NCBI RefSeq assembly: GCF_900188345.1
Contig: NZ_FZOD01000037.1
Coordinates: 1 to 64,000 of the forward strand
DNA length: 64,000 nucleotides
Origin: Streptosporangium subroseum
Lineage (GTDB): Bacteria; Actinomycetota; Actinomycetes; Streptosporangiales; Streptosporangiaceae
Direction of reading: 5' to 3'
The position numbers and the translations under genes were made by a program. Below, piece by piece: positions 52,361 through 61,104 of this stretch. The first letter of the stretch is position 1, and every line of letters begins with the position of its first letter. A model generated the notes under the pieces. It had not been told where the DNA came from. It saw only the letters and a program-made list of their open reading frames with translations, and made no database searches.

Positions 52361-52389
52361 TGCCCGCCTTCCCTGCGGAGAGGCGGGCA
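52361..52389 (-). terminator. Hairpin after yebC
   Basis: tgcccgcct / aggcgggca, perfect 9-base stem with an 11-base loop, 11 bases past the yebC stop. Confidence 0.6.
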
Positions 52390-52399
52390 CTCCGGACGG

Positions 52400-53152
52400 T
52401 TACGCGTCGAGCTTCTCCAGGATCTCGTCGGAGACGTCGAAGTTCGCCCAGACGTTCTGGACGTCGTCGTCGTCCTCCAGCGCGTCGATCAGCCTGAAGA
52501 CCTTGCGCGCGCCGTCCTCGTCGAGCGGGACGCTCATCGTCGGCATGAAGCTCGACTCGGCCGAGTCGTAGTCGATCCCGGCGTCCTGCAGGGCCTTGCG
52601 GACCGGGACCAGGTCGGTGGCCTCGGAGACGACCTCGAACTGGTCACCCAGATCGTTGACCTCCTCGGCTCCCGCGTCGAGGACCGCGGTCAGCACGTCG
52701 TCCTCGGACAGACCCCCCCTGGGGACGAGCACAACGCCCTTACGGTTGAACATGTAGGAGACCGAGCCGGGGTCGGCCAGCGAGCCGCCGTTGCGGCTCA
52801 GGGCGACGCGAACCCCGGTGGCCGCCCGGTTGCGGTTGTCGGTGAGGCACTCGATCAGCACCGCGACACCGCCGGGGGCGTAGCCCTCGTACATGATGGT
52901 CTGCCAGTCGGCGCCGCCGGCCTCCAGGCCGCCGCCGCGCTTGCGGGCACGCTCGATGTTGTCGATCGGGACCGAGCTCTTGCGCGCCTTGGTGATGGCG
53001 TCGAAAAGCGTCGGATTACCGTCCACATCGGGGCCGCCGGTCCGGGCCGCGACTTCGATGTTCTTGATGAGCTTGGCGAACAGCTTGCCCCGCTTGGAGT
53101 CAAGCGCGGCTTTCTTGTGCTTCGTCGTCGCCCATTTGGAGTGGCCGGACAT
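52400..53152 (-). CDS. yebC: YebC/PmpR (TACO1) family protein
   Basis: 250 residues with the family opening SGHSKWATTKHKKAALDSKR, the central GYAPGGVAVLIECLTDNRNR and a C-terminal acidic part. Long described as a transcription regulator; more recent work on the family points to help for ribosomes at proline stretches. It lies 3 bases after pdxT, so the pair is one unit. Full length. Confidence 0.93.
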   Translation of the reverse strand: MSGHSKWATTKHKKAALDSKRGKLFAKLIKNIEVAARTGGPDVDGNPTLFDAITKARKSSVPIDNIERARKRGGGLEAGGADWQTIMYEGYAPGGVAVLIECLTDNRNRAATGVRVALSRNGGSLADPGSVSYMFNRKGVVLVPRGGLSEDDVLTAVLDAGAEEVNDLGDQFEVVSEATDLVPVRKALQDAGIDYDSAESSFMPTMSVPLDEDGARKVFRLIDALEDDDDVQNVWANFDVSDEILEKLDA

Positions 53153-53155
53153 CGC

Positions 53156-53746
53156 CTAGAACTCCCTCACCATCTCAGCAAAATATGAATGCACACCGAC
53201 ATCCCCGGTAAGTTCCGGGTGGAAGGACGTGGCGAGCAGCGGTCCTTGGCGGACCGCGACGATCCTATCCCCAGGTTCGGCCCGTGCCAGCACTTCGACA
53301 TCGGAACCCATGGATTCCACCCATGGAGCGCGAATGAAGATCGCGCGCATCTCGCCGCGCCCGGCGAAGTCGATGTCGGCCTCGAAGGAGTCGACCTGAC
53401 GTCCGAAGGCGTTGCGGCGGACCACCATGTCGATGCCGCCGATCGTCTGCTGCCCCTCGATCCCGCCCTCGATCCGATCGGCCAGCATGATCATGCCGGC
53501 GCAGGAACCGTAGGCGGGCATACCGCTCTTGATCCGCATCCGGAGCGGTTCGAGCAGCTCGAACGTCTCGGCGAGCTTCCACATCGTGGTGGACTCCCCG
53601 CCGGGGATGATCAGCCCGTCGACCGCCTCAAGCTCGGCGGGACGCCGTACGGCCACCGCCTTCGCGCCCACCGCCTCCAGCGCGCGCACGTGCTCGCGCA
53701 CGTCTCCCTGCAGAGCGAACACGCCGATCGTCGGGGCGATGGTCAC
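53156..53746 (-). CDS. pdxT: Pyridoxal 5'-phosphate synthase glutaminase subunit
   Basis: 196 residues, class I glutamine amidotransferase that releases ammonia for PdxS. Nucleophile C82 is in YGSCAGM, the pair H176 and E178 is in SFHPELT, and PGGESTT (48-54) binds glutamine. All three catalytic residues are present. GTG start with AAAGGA upstream. In many actinobacteria pdxS and pdxT are adjacent; here phoD lies between them. Confidence 0.95.
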   Translation of the reverse strand: MTIAPTIGVFALQGDVREHVRALEAVGAKAVAVRRPAELEAVDGLIIPGGESTTMWKLAETFELLEPLRMRIKSGMPAYGSCAGMIMLADRIEGGIEGQQTIGGIDMVVRRNAFGRQVDSFEADIDFAGRGEMRAIFIRAPWVESMGSDVEVLARAEPGDRIVAVRQGPLLATSFHPELTGDVGVHSYFAEMVREF

Positions 53747-53869
53747 CTATGGTCCTTTCAACGAGCCTGGAATGCCCTCCTAGCGTATGACCACTCCGTG
53801 GATCGCCCCAAACCCGATCATTGCCAGCAGGACAGGACCGCGACGGGAGAAGCCTCCTGGACGCGAAAG

Positions 53870-53897
53870 GGGCGGCGCCCCCGGAGGGACGCCGCCC
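53870..53897 (-). terminator. Hairpin after phoD
   Basis: gggcggcg / cgccgccc, perfect 8-base stem with a 12-base loop, 14 bases past the phoD stop. If it works, pdxT-yebC needs its own promoter in 53747-53869. Confidence 0.5.
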
Positions 53898-53911
53898 GCG
53901 ACCGGCGACGA

Positions 53912-55597
53912 TCAGGGACGCTTGGTCTCCAGGTCCACGACCTCCTGGATCCGGTCGACCCCGGGGGTCCTGGCGGCCGACGGGTCGAGCGGGCGCAGAT
54001 AGGTCTGCTGGACGCCCGGGACCCGGTCCTCGATCACGAAGGTCGCCTTGGTGTACGCCTCCGCGCCCGCCTGCGTGACCCGCGGCAGCACCTTGAAGTC
54101 CGCGGTGAGCTGATCGCGCCCGACCCGGGTGATCACGTAGCCGCGCTGGTTGTTGTAGAACTTCAGGTGCGGGTTGATGGTCAGGAACGGCTGGGTCTTC
54201 GGGTCGGAGTCGGCGCCGTCGCCACCGGTGGTGATGGAGGAGGCGACCAGCTCCGAGCCGACCGTGCGCGTGGTGGGGTCGTCGTAGTCGAGTTTGAGGT
54301 CACTCGCCCAGTGGGCGTGCACGTCGCCGGTGAGCACGACGGGGTTGCGCACCTTGGCGTCGACCCAGCCCTGGGTGATCCGCTGCCTGGAGGCGACGTA
54401 ACCGTCCCAGGCGTCCTGGCTGGTGATCTTGGCCGGTCCGGCGTTGTTGTCGCGCTGGGCGAAGAAGACCTGCTGGCCGAGGATGTCCCACCGCGCCCGC
54501 GAGCGGCGGAAACCGTCCAGCAGCCAGCGCTCCTGCGCCGCACCGGTGATCGAACGGGCGGGGTCGACCGCCTCCGGGCAGTCGTCGTAGCCGTCGCCGC
54601 AGCCCTGGTCGCTGCGGTACTGCCGGGTGTCGAGCATGTGGAAGTTGGCCAGCTGTCCCCACTGGATCCGCCGGTAGAGCTGCATGTCGATGCCCCGCGG
54701 GATGGATCCGCGCCGCAGCGGCATGTTCTCGTAGTACGCGCGGAAGGCCGCCTCGCGCCGGGTGAGGAAGTCCGGCTGGGGGACCTCCGGCTTCTCCGGC
54801 ACCTCGTCGGCCCAGTTGTTGTCCAGCTCGTGGTCGTCCCAGACGACCAGCCAGGGCGCGGCGGCGTGCGCGGCCTGCAGGTCGGGGTCGGTCTTGTACT
54901 GGGCGTGCCGCTGACGGTAGTTCGCCAGGCTCTCGGTCTCGGGGCCCTCGTGGTGGCGGATGTTGCCGCCGGGGATGGTGTAGGTGTCGCGCCGGTACTC
55001 GTACTGGTAGTCGCCCAGGTGCAGGATCAGATCGGGCTGCTCCTCGGCCAGGCGCCCGTAGGCGGTGAAGTAGCCGTGTTCGTACTGGGCGCAGGAGACG
55101 AAGGCCATCGCCAGGCCCGAACCGTAGGAGGACGCGTGCGGGGCGGTCCTGGCGCGGCCCATCGGCGAGACGTAGTGGCCGACCTTGAAGCGGTACCAGT
55201 AGTCCCGGTCCGAGGAGAGCCCGTCCAGCTCGACGTGGACGCTGTGACCCCACTCCGGGGTCGCCGCGGCCACGCCCCGCCGCACGACGCGGCGGCCTGC
55301 CTCGTCGCTGTAAACCTGCCAGTCAACCGAGAAGCGCCTGCTGGGCATCCCGCCCAGGCCGTCCTCGGCGAGAGGCTGGGGTGCCAGGCGGGTCCAGATG
55401 ACAAAGCCGCCCGCGTCGGGATCGCCGGAGGCGACGCCGAGCGTGAAGGGGTTGGCGCTCAGGCCACGGGAGGCCAGGGAGGCGGCGCTCTCCGAAGCGG
55501 CGGGGCCGGGATCGGCGTTCGCGATGGCGGGAACACCGGCCACCGCGCCCGCCGCGATGCCGGTGACAAGAAAGGACCGTCGGGTGAGCCGGGACAT
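53912..55597 (-). CDS. phoD: Tat-exported PhoD-type alkaline phosphatase
   Basis: 561 residues. A twin-arginine signal peptide with TRRSFL (5-10) and a hydrophobic stretch with a likely cut at AIANA-DP shows export in folded form. The PhoD catalytic domain has LHLGDYQYEYR, VWDDHELDNNWAD and LDTRQYRSDQ, which bind Fe and Ca in known homologues. It is a phosphodiesterase/monoesterase that frees phosphate. The ATG at 55597 follows GGGAGG. A PhoP box upstream was not recognised. The location inside the pdx locus is unusual. Confidence 0.93.
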   Translation of the reverse strand: MSRLTRRSFLVTGIAAGAVAGVPAIANADPGPAASESAASLASRGLSANPFTLGVASGDPDAGGFVIWTRLAPQPLAEDGLGGMPSRRFSVDWQVYSDEAGRRVVRRGVAAATPEWGHSVHVELDGLSSDRDYWYRFKVGHYVSPMGRARTAPHASSYGSGLAMAFVSCAQYEHGYFTAYGRLAEEQPDLILHLGDYQYEYRRDTYTIPGGNIRHHEGPETESLANYRQRHAQYKTDPDLQAAHAAAPWLVVWDDHELDNNWADEVPEKPEVPQPDFLTRREAAFRAYYENMPLRRGSIPRGIDMQLYRRIQWGQLANFHMLDTRQYRSDQGCGDGYDDCPEAVDPARSITGAAQERWLLDGFRRSRARWDILGQQVFFAQRDNNAGPAKITSQDAWDGYVASRQRITQGWVDAKVRNPVVLTGDVHAHWASDLKLDYDDPTTRTVGSELVASSITTGGDGADSDPKTQPFLTINPHLKFYNNQRGYVITRVGRDQLTADFKVLPRVTQAGAEAYTKATFVIEDRVPGVQQTYLRPLDPSAARTPGVDRIQEVVDLETKRP

Positions 55598-55684
55598 GGG
55601 GGGCCTCCCAGAGTGATCAGGCACGAATGCCCGTCAGCCTTGCTGAGCATCATGACGGGAGAGTGAACTTCTCCGGTCATGAAA

Positions 55685-55713
55685 AAGGCGACATCCTCCA
55701 TGGATGTCGCCTT
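55685..55713 (-). terminator. Rho-independent terminator after pdxS
   Basis: aaggcgacatcc / ggatgtcgcctt, perfect 12-base stem with a 5-base loop. On the minus strand the stem ends in CCTTTTTC, giving a run of U residues. The clearest classical terminator in the window. It isolates pdxS from phoD. Confidence 0.85.
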
Positions 55714-55725
55714 CCCCGAAACTCC

Positions 55726-56640
55726 CTACCAGCCGCGCTCGGCCAGCCGGTGCGGAACCGGAATGTCGCTGACGTTGATGCCGACCATGGCCTCGCCGAG
55801 GCCGCGGGAGACCTTGGCGATGACGTCGGGGTCGTCGTGGAACGTGGTGGCCTTGACGATCGCGGCGGCACGCTGGGCCGGGTTGCCGGCCTTGAAGATG
55901 CCCGAGCCGACGAACACGCCCTCGGCGCCGAGCTGCATCATCATCGCGGCGTCGGCCGGGGTGGCGATGCCGCCCGCGGTGAACAGCACGACGGGCAGCT
56001 TGCCGGTCCTGGCCACCTCGGCGACCAGCTCGTACGGCGCCTGCAGCTCCTTGGCCGCGACGTACAGCTCGTCCTCGGGCAGCGAGGAGAGGCGCTTGAG
56101 CTCACCCCTGATCTTGCGCATGTGGGTGGTGGCGTTGGAGACGTCACCGGTGCCGGCCTCGCCCTTGGAGCGGATCATCGCCGCGCCCTCGGTGATGCGG
56201 CGCAGCGCCTCGCCCAGGCTGGTCGCGCCGCAGACGAAGGGCACCGTGAACTGCCACTTGTCGATGTGGTTGGCGAAGTCGGCCGGAGTCAGCACCTCGG
56301 ACTCGTCGACGTAGTCGACACCGAGCGACTGGAGCACCTGCGCCTCGACGAAGTGGCCGATGCGGGCCTTGGCCATGACGGGGATCGAGACGGCGGCGAT
56401 GATGCCGTCGATCATGTCGGGGTCGCTCATCCGGGAGACGCCGCCCTGGGCGCGAATATCGGCGGGAACGCGCTCGAGGGCCATGACCGCGACGGCACCG
56501 GCGTCCTCGGCGATCTTGGCCTGCTCGGCGTTGACGACGTCCATGATGACGCCGCCCTTGAGCATCTCTGCCATGCCGCGCTTGACCCGGGCGGTGCCGG
56601 TGACGGTGGTCTCGGTGACTTCGGGCGTGCTGCTGGACAC
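55726..56640 (-). CDS. pdxS: Pyridoxal 5'-phosphate synthase lyase subunit
   Basis: 304 residues, TIM-barrel enzyme that builds PLP from ribose 5-phosphate, glyceraldehyde 3-phosphate and ammonia. The imine-forming lysine is K91 in VMAKARIGHF; other family segments are GGVIMDVVNAEQA, HMRKIRGELKRL and FTAGGIATPADAAMMMQLGA. The GTG start follows GAGG. Its glutaminase partner pdxT lies about 2 kb downstream beyond phoD on the same strand. Confidence 0.97.
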   Translation of the reverse strand: MSSSTPEVTETTVTGTARVKRGMAEMLKGGVIMDVVNAEQAKIAEDAGAVAVMALERVPADIRAQGGVSRMSDPDMIDGIIAAVSIPVMAKARIGHFVEAQVLQSLGVDYVDESEVLTPADFANHIDKWQFTVPFVCGATSLGEALRRITEGAAMIRSKGEAGTGDVSNATTHMRKIRGELKRLSSLPEDELYVAAKELQAPYELVAEVARTGKLPVVLFTAGGIATPADAAMMMQLGAEGVFVGSGIFKAGNPAQRAAAIVKATTFHDDPDVIAKVSRGLGEAMVGINVSDIPVPHRLAERGW

Positions 56641-56743
56641 GGTCTTTACCTCACGACGGCTGGTTGCGGATCACGGGCCGCCCGTGGGGGACGGCCACCA
56701 CCTCTCCATGGTAGGCGCTGATCAGCTCGCCCCCCTACACCGT

Positions 56744-56775
56744 CTTGTCCCGCTTGAACGATCTTCTTGGACAAG
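56744..56775. promoter_or_regulatory. Spaced inverted repeat upstream of pdxS
   Basis: cttgtcc and ggacaag, separated by 18 bases, in the 152-base gap before pdxS. Could be an operator; no regulator gene is nearby. Confidence 0.3.
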
Positions 56776-56792
56776 TTGTACGGCTCGCGCCG

Positions 56793-57803
56793 TCAGGGAA
56801 TGACCGGCTTGGGCGCGGCCAGGACCACCCAGACCTGGCCGGGAGCGAAGTTCATCGGCTCCCCCGCCGCGGTGGTGAAGACGGTGCCGTCCTTCTCCGA
56901 GTCACGCGACCACTCGGCCTTGAACGCCTGGCCGTCGCGGAGCACGACCGCCTTGCCCTTGCCGGTGGTGTGCATCAGGGGCGTGTAGCTGTCGTTCAGG
57001 TCGTGGAACTCCGAGCGCTCGGTCTTGACGTACTGCACGACGATCGTGGGCGCGCCGAGCTGGCCGCCCTCGGCCGCCATGTCCTTCTGCCCGTCCTGCC
57101 AGATCAGCCACTTGCCCGCGGTCTCCGACCAGCCGAAGGTGAAGCGGGCGCCGGGATACTTCACGCTGAACGTCTTCTTGGGCACACCGCCCTCGGGGGC
57201 GTCTCCGAAGGTGAAGCCGATGTCCTTCTCCTTGGTCGCCTTGGGCGCCGCCGCCAGCAGTTGCTTGGTGTTGGCGAACAGGTTGTAGGGCGCGTAACGC
57301 CCCGGCTGGCGGAAGTAGGCGCCCGGCACCCGGCTGTCGGAGACGTCGAACAGCGACGCCTTCGCGATGAAGGGCAGCATCTTGGTCTGCGCGCCCGAGT
57401 AGGCGAATGCGGGCTTTCCGAACTGCGGCATGAGGTGCAGGTCGGAGATCCGGGCGCTGCGGACCGGGCCGATCTTGGCCGGGGGGTTCGAGGAGAAGAC
57501 CGCCATCAGCCGGGTCAGGCCCGCCTCGACCTGCTCGATGTAGACGATGTCGGCTTTCTTGAGGCCGAGCTGCGGCTTGCCCGACGAGGTGTTCTCGATC
57601 TTCGCCACCAGCACGGGCTTGCGGGCCGCACCCGGGAGCCCGGTGAACGGGTGGGTCGGCTCGGGGGTGGGAGTCGCGGGGGGAGCCGTGGCCGCCTGCG
57701 CGGCCTGACCCGCGGCGGGCGAATCGGCGGAAGAGCAGGCAGCGGCCGGCGCCAGAACCGTCACTCCCGCCAGCGTGATGGCGATCATCCGGGGCACCCG
57801 CAC
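56793..57803 (-). CDS. DUF3048 (YerB-like) lipoprotein
   Basis: 336 residues. The N-terminus is a lipoprotein signal with a degenerate lipobox ending at C23 (PAAACSS), then a Pro/Ala/Thr linker. The mature domain has PFTGLP, KPVLVAKIENT, ADIVYIEQVEAG and the segment GPVRSARISDLHL typical of DUF3048. The role of the family is unknown; a surface location is expected. It lies between pdxS and the small membrane protein gene. Confidence 0.88.
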   Translation of the reverse strand: MRVPRMIAITLAGVTVLAPAAACSSADSPAAGQAAQAATAPPATPTPEPTHPFTGLPGAARKPVLVAKIENTSSGKPQLGLKKADIVYIEQVEAGLTRLMAVFSSNPPAKIGPVRSARISDLHLMPQFGKPAFAYSGAQTKMLPFIAKASLFDVSDSRVPGAYFRQPGRYAPYNLFANTKQLLAAAPKATKEKDIGFTFGDAPEGGVPKKTFSVKYPGARFTFGWSETAGKWLIWQDGQKDMAAEGGQLGAPTIVVQYVKTERSEFHDLNDSYTPLMHTTGKGKAVVLRDGQAFKAEWSRDSEKDGTVFTTAAGEPMNFAPGQVWVVLAAPKPVIP

Positions 57804-57885
57804 GACTACATCTCCTCAAGTCGGTCACGAAATGCCAAGAGCCTACCCGTGTCCGACTTGTCAGGTGCCGTGCTTTATAAAGGCA

Positions 57886-58425
57886 TTACTCCGCAGCCAA
57901 AGCCTGCGGGGGCGCGTCGTCGATTTCAAAAAAATCCGGATACTCGGTGTGACCGGCCAGTCGCAGCGTGCGGGCCAGCCAGCGGCGCTGAGCGGTGCGA
58001 GTCACACCCACCGCGTTGTTGTAGAAACGGCGCGAGTAGAGCACCTTCGCCACCGCGGCACCGAGCTCCTCCAGCAGGTCGGGACCCGTGCGAGTGTCGG
58101 CCAGCCGATCGTGGAAGCGCTCCTGGTCGACCACGGCCCGCAGCGTGCGCGACAGGTCGCTCTCCGCGTGCTCGCGCTCCTCCGGCCCCGCGGTGCGGGC
58201 CTCGTGCGCCGCCGCGGCCAGCACCAGGCTCGTCGCCGGATCCAGGAGCCGGGAGCCGGCCAGCTCCAGGCAGACGGCGGTCCGCCGTACCAGGGCGGCG
58301 TCCAGGGACTCGCGGGCCAGCTCCAACCGGATGTGCAGCCGGTCCAGCCGGCCCGCCCGCCAGGAGATGTAGACGGCCGTGAGCACCACGATCACGCCCA
58401 CCACCAGGATCAACGTGGTCGTCAC
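57886..58425 (-). CDS. Small membrane protein with a LemA-like layout
   Basis: 179 residues: one N-terminal membrane helix (TTLILVVGVIVVLTAVYI) followed by a long helical cytoplasmic or outside region. GRLDRLHIRLELARESLDAALVRR is reminiscent of the LemA helical bundle but not diagnostic. A later NNAVGVTRT segment, with YNN before it, also resembles LemA (YNDAV-like). It overlaps pimA by 4 bases, hence a member of the PIM operon. Function unknown. Confidence 0.75.
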   Translation of the reverse strand: MTTTLILVVGVIVVLTAVYISWRAGRLDRLHIRLELARESLDAALVRRTAVCLELAGSRLLDPATSLVLAAAAHEARTAGPEEREHAESDLSRTLRAVVDQERFHDRLADTRTGPDLLEELGAAVAKVLYSRRFYNNAVGVTRTAQRRWLARTLRLAGHTEYPDFFEIDDAPPQALAAE

Positions 58426-59552
58426 GGGGTGTCGTCCTCCTCGACGCCGGCCGTGCTCGCCGCCACCGTCTCGTAGACGCGGAGGACATCGCGCGCGACC
58501 GTGGACCAGTCGTATTTCCAGACCGCCTGGCGTGCCTCGTCCGACAGTTTGGCCCGGCGCACGGGGTCGTCGAGCAACGCGGCGGCCTCGCGAGCGAGTG
58601 AGGAGGCGTCGCCGGTCGTGAACAACGCTCCCGCCTGACCCTCGCCGAGCACCTTGCGGAAGGCCGGGATGTCACTGGCCAGGATCGCGGCGCCGGCCGA
58701 CATCGCCTCGGTGAGCACGATGCCGAAACTCTCTCCTCCCAGGTTGGGAGCGCAGAAGACGTCCACCGTGTGGTAGGCGCGCACCTTGTCCTCCTCGCTG
58801 ACCATGCCGAGCAGGCCGACCCTGTCGTGGAAGGCGGCCGGGACCTTCTCCAGCACCTCCTTGGCGTCGCCGGGTCCGGCGATGAGCAGGCGCAGCCCCG
58901 GCCTCTCGGCGGCCAGCAGGGTGAACGCCTCCAGCAGCACGGGCAGGCCCTTACGCGGCTCGTCCATCCGGCCGAGGAAACCGATCACCTCGCCCCCGTC
59001 CCAGCCGGGCAGGGGCTCGCCCTCGGTGTAGCGGCTGACCGTCACCCCGTTGGGAATGAGCACGGCGTCGCCGCCCATGAACTCGACCAGCGTCTTCCTG
59101 GCCGCGTCGGACACGGCGATCCGGCCCGTGATCTTCTCCAGGGCGCTCATGAGGACCGAGGCCGTGACCGAGAGCGAGCGGGAGTTCTCGTAGGAGGCGT
59201 GGAAGGTGGCCACGATCGGCCCCCTCGCCACCCAGCAGGCGAGCAGGCCCAGTGAGGGAATGGCGGGCTCGTGCACGTGAAGCACGTCGAACCCGCCCTC
59301 GCGCACCCAGCGGCGCACCCGGTTGGCCGACAGGAATCCGAACGACAGCCTGGCCACCGATCCGTTGAAGGGCACGGGGACCGCCCGGCCCGCCGAGGTC
59401 ACGTAGGGAGGCAGCGACGCGTTCTCCGCGGCCGGGGAGATCACCGAGACGTGGTGACCGTCCTCTATGAGCGCCTCGGCAAGGTCGCGGATATGCGCCT
59501 GAACGCCGCCCGGCACATCCCATGTGTACGGGCAGACAATGCCGATTCTCAC
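58422..59552 (-). CDS. pimA: Phosphatidylinositol alpha-mannosyltransferase (PimA-like)
   Basis: 376 residues, GT4 GT-B glycosyltransferase that adds the first mannose to phosphatidylinositol from GDP-mannose. The opening MRIGIVCPYTWDVPGGVQAH, FNGSVARLSFG, FLGRMDEPRKGL and GGESFGIVLTEAM match mycobacterial PimA closely as I recall it. E in ESFGIV and the preceding residues bind the sugar nucleotide. The GTG start overlaps the patA stop by one base. With pgsA and patA it forms the PIM pathway. Confidence 0.9.
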   Translation of the reverse strand: MRIGIVCPYTWDVPGGVQAHIRDLAEALIEDGHHVSVISPAAENASLPPYVTSAGRAVPVPFNGSVARLSFGFLSANRVRRWVREGGFDVLHVHEPAIPSLGLLACWVARGPIVATFHASYENSRSLSVTASVLMSALEKITGRIAVSDAARKTLVEFMGGDAVLIPNGVTVSRYTEGEPLPGWDGGEVIGFLGRMDEPRKGLPVLLEAFTLLAAERPGLRLLIAGPGDAKEVLEKVPAAFHDRVGLLGMVSEEDKVRAYHTVDVFCAPNLGGESFGIVLTEAMSAGAAILASDIPAFRKVLGEGQAGALFTTGDASSLAREAAALLDDPVRRAKLSDEARQAVWKYDWSTVARDVLRVYETVAASTAGVEEDDTP

Positions 59553-60475
59553 TACTCCCCCACCGCTCCCGGATCCAGATCTTCCAGCCAGAGCCGCTGG
59601 AGCATGTGCCAGTCCTCGGGGTGCTCGGTGATGCCCTTCTCGAAGACGGTGGCCAGACTCTGCATGACGACGGCCACCTTCTCCTTTCTCGTGCCCTCCT
59701 CGGGAACCGCGATCTCCTCGTGGAACTGGAGTCCCCAGTCCCTGCCCTCGAAATAGAGGATCGCCGGGATCAGGGCGGCCCCGGTGTGCACGGCGAGCAG
59801 GCCGGGGCCGGCGGGCATGCGCGTGGGCGAGCCGAAGAATTGGACCTCGACCCCGTTGGCGGTCAGATCCCGCTCGGCGGGCAGGGCGACCGTGCGACCG
59901 GCACGCAGACGCGAGGCCAGGGTGGCGAAGACATGGCCGTCACCGCCGGTGAGGGGCAGCACCTCCATGCCCAGCCCTTCGCGGAAGGCGGTGTAGCGGT
60001 GAAACAGCGACTCGGGTTTGAGGCGCTCGGCGACGGTGGTGAACGAGTGGCCCGTCCCGGCGAACCAGGCGCCCGCCTGATCCCAGTTGCCCATGTGCGG
60101 CAAGGCGAGGACCACGCCGCGGCCCTTGTCCAGGTTGTCGTAGATCTGCGCGTCGCCGATGACGTGCATGCGGGAGACGATCTCGTCGGTGGACATCGAG
60201 GGGAGCCGGAACACCTCGTGGAAGTAGCGGAAATAGGAGCGCATGCCATCTCGGCTGAGCATTCGGATCGCCGGATCGTCAGGCGATGCGCCCTTGACCC
60301 TGGCGAGGTTGGACTCCAGCCGGAGCACCGACTTGCCACGGCGCTTCCACAGCCGGTCGGCGGCCACGCGGAAGGCCCAGCCCGTGAGACGTTCGGGGAG
60401 GCGGGGCACGACGGCCCAGCCCGCACCGAACCCGGCCGCGACGAGACGATCCTGCGGGGACGGCTTGTCGGTCAT
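59552..60475 (-). CDS. Phosphatidylinositol mannoside acyltransferase (PatA-like)
   Basis: 307 residues, LpxL/HtrB-type membrane acyltransferase. The HX4D motif is HMGNWD, part of LALPHMGNWDQAGAW; the later segment AERDLTANGVEVQFFG is also conserved. In mycobacteria the homologue acylates the mannose of PIM1/PIM2. The ATG at 60475 has GGGAG upstream; the longer open frame is a shadow of pgsA. It lies 11 bases after pgsA. Confidence 0.9.
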   Translation of the reverse strand: MTDKPSPQDRLVAAGFGAGWAVVPRLPERLTGWAFRVAADRLWKRRGKSVLRLESNLARVKGASPDDPAIRMLSRDGMRSYFRYFHEVFRLPSMSTDEIVSRMHVIGDAQIYDNLDKGRGVVLALPHMGNWDQAGAWFAGTGHSFTTVAERLKPESLFHRYTAFREGLGMEVLPLTGGDGHVFATLASRLRAGRTVALPAERDLTANGVEVQFFGSPTRMPAGPGLLAVHTGAALIPAILYFEGRDWGLQFHEEIAVPEEGTRKEKVAVVMQSLATVFEKGITEHPEDWHMLQRLWLEDLDPGAVGE

Positions 60476-60486
60476 CGCTCTCCCGA

Positions 60487-61104
60487 TCAGCGGAGGGTGG
60501 GGGGTGAGGCGGAGACGGCCTGCCGGTAGACACGGAGAAGGCGCTGGCCGACCGTGATCGCGCTGGCGGCCGCGAGCAGCCAGAGTCCCACAGCCAGGAT
60601 GTACGGCAGGCCAAGGCCGCTGAGGCCGGCGGAGACCAATCCCACGACCAGGCGCTCGGGCCGTTCGGCGATGCCGACGTCGCACGTCATGCCCAGCCCC
60701 TCGGCCCTGGCCTTGATGTAGGACACCAGCGCCCCTGCGGCGAGGCAGAACAGCGCGACTCCCGCCAGCACCCGCTGATCGCTCACGATGAACCAGAACA
60801 CCAGTCCCGCGAAGATCCCGGCGTCGCCCACCCGGTCAAGGGTGGAGTCGAGGAAGGCCCCCCAGAGGCTTCCGGAGCCGGTCATCCTGGCCATGACCCC
60901 GTCGAGGAGATCCGCCAGCACGAAGAACGTGATCACCACCGTGCCGAGGAACAGCTGGCCGCGGGGGTAGAAGAACAGCGCAGAGGCGACCGTGCCGACC
61001 GTGCCGACCGTGGTGACCACGTTGGGGCTGATCCCCCTGCGGGCCAGTGCCCTGCCCAGGGGGGTCAAGATTCGGGTGACGACGGGGCGCAGAAGTTTCA
61101 GCAT
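60487..61104 (-). CDS. pgsA: CDP-alcohol phosphatidyltransferase (phosphatidylinositol phosphate synthase)
   Basis: 205 residues, polytopic membrane enzyme with about six helices. The CDP-alcohol signature DGxxAR-x8-GxxxDxxxD is complete: D68-G69, A72-R73, G82, D86 and D90. Next to pimA and patA it most likely makes phosphatidylinositol phosphate from CDP-diacylglycerol and inositol phosphate. The start is probably ATG 61104 (MLKLLRP); GTG 61125 with AGGA upstream is an alternative. First gene of the operon. Confidence 0.92.
   Translation of the reverse strand: MLKLLRPVVTRILTPLGRALARRGISPNVVTTVGTVGTVASALFFYPRGQLFLGTVVITFFVLADLLDGVMARMTGSGSLWGAFLDSTLDRVGDAGIFAGLVFWFIVSDQRVLAGVALFCLAAGALVSYIKARAEGLGMTCDVGIAERPERLVVGLVSAGLSGLGLPYILAVGLWLLAAASAITVGQRLLRVYRQAVSASPPTLR

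Noticed and set aside
53189..55666. 825-codon plus-strand frame opposite pdxT and phoD
   Set aside because: Antisense shadow crossing two genes with recognised catalytic motifs on the other strand.
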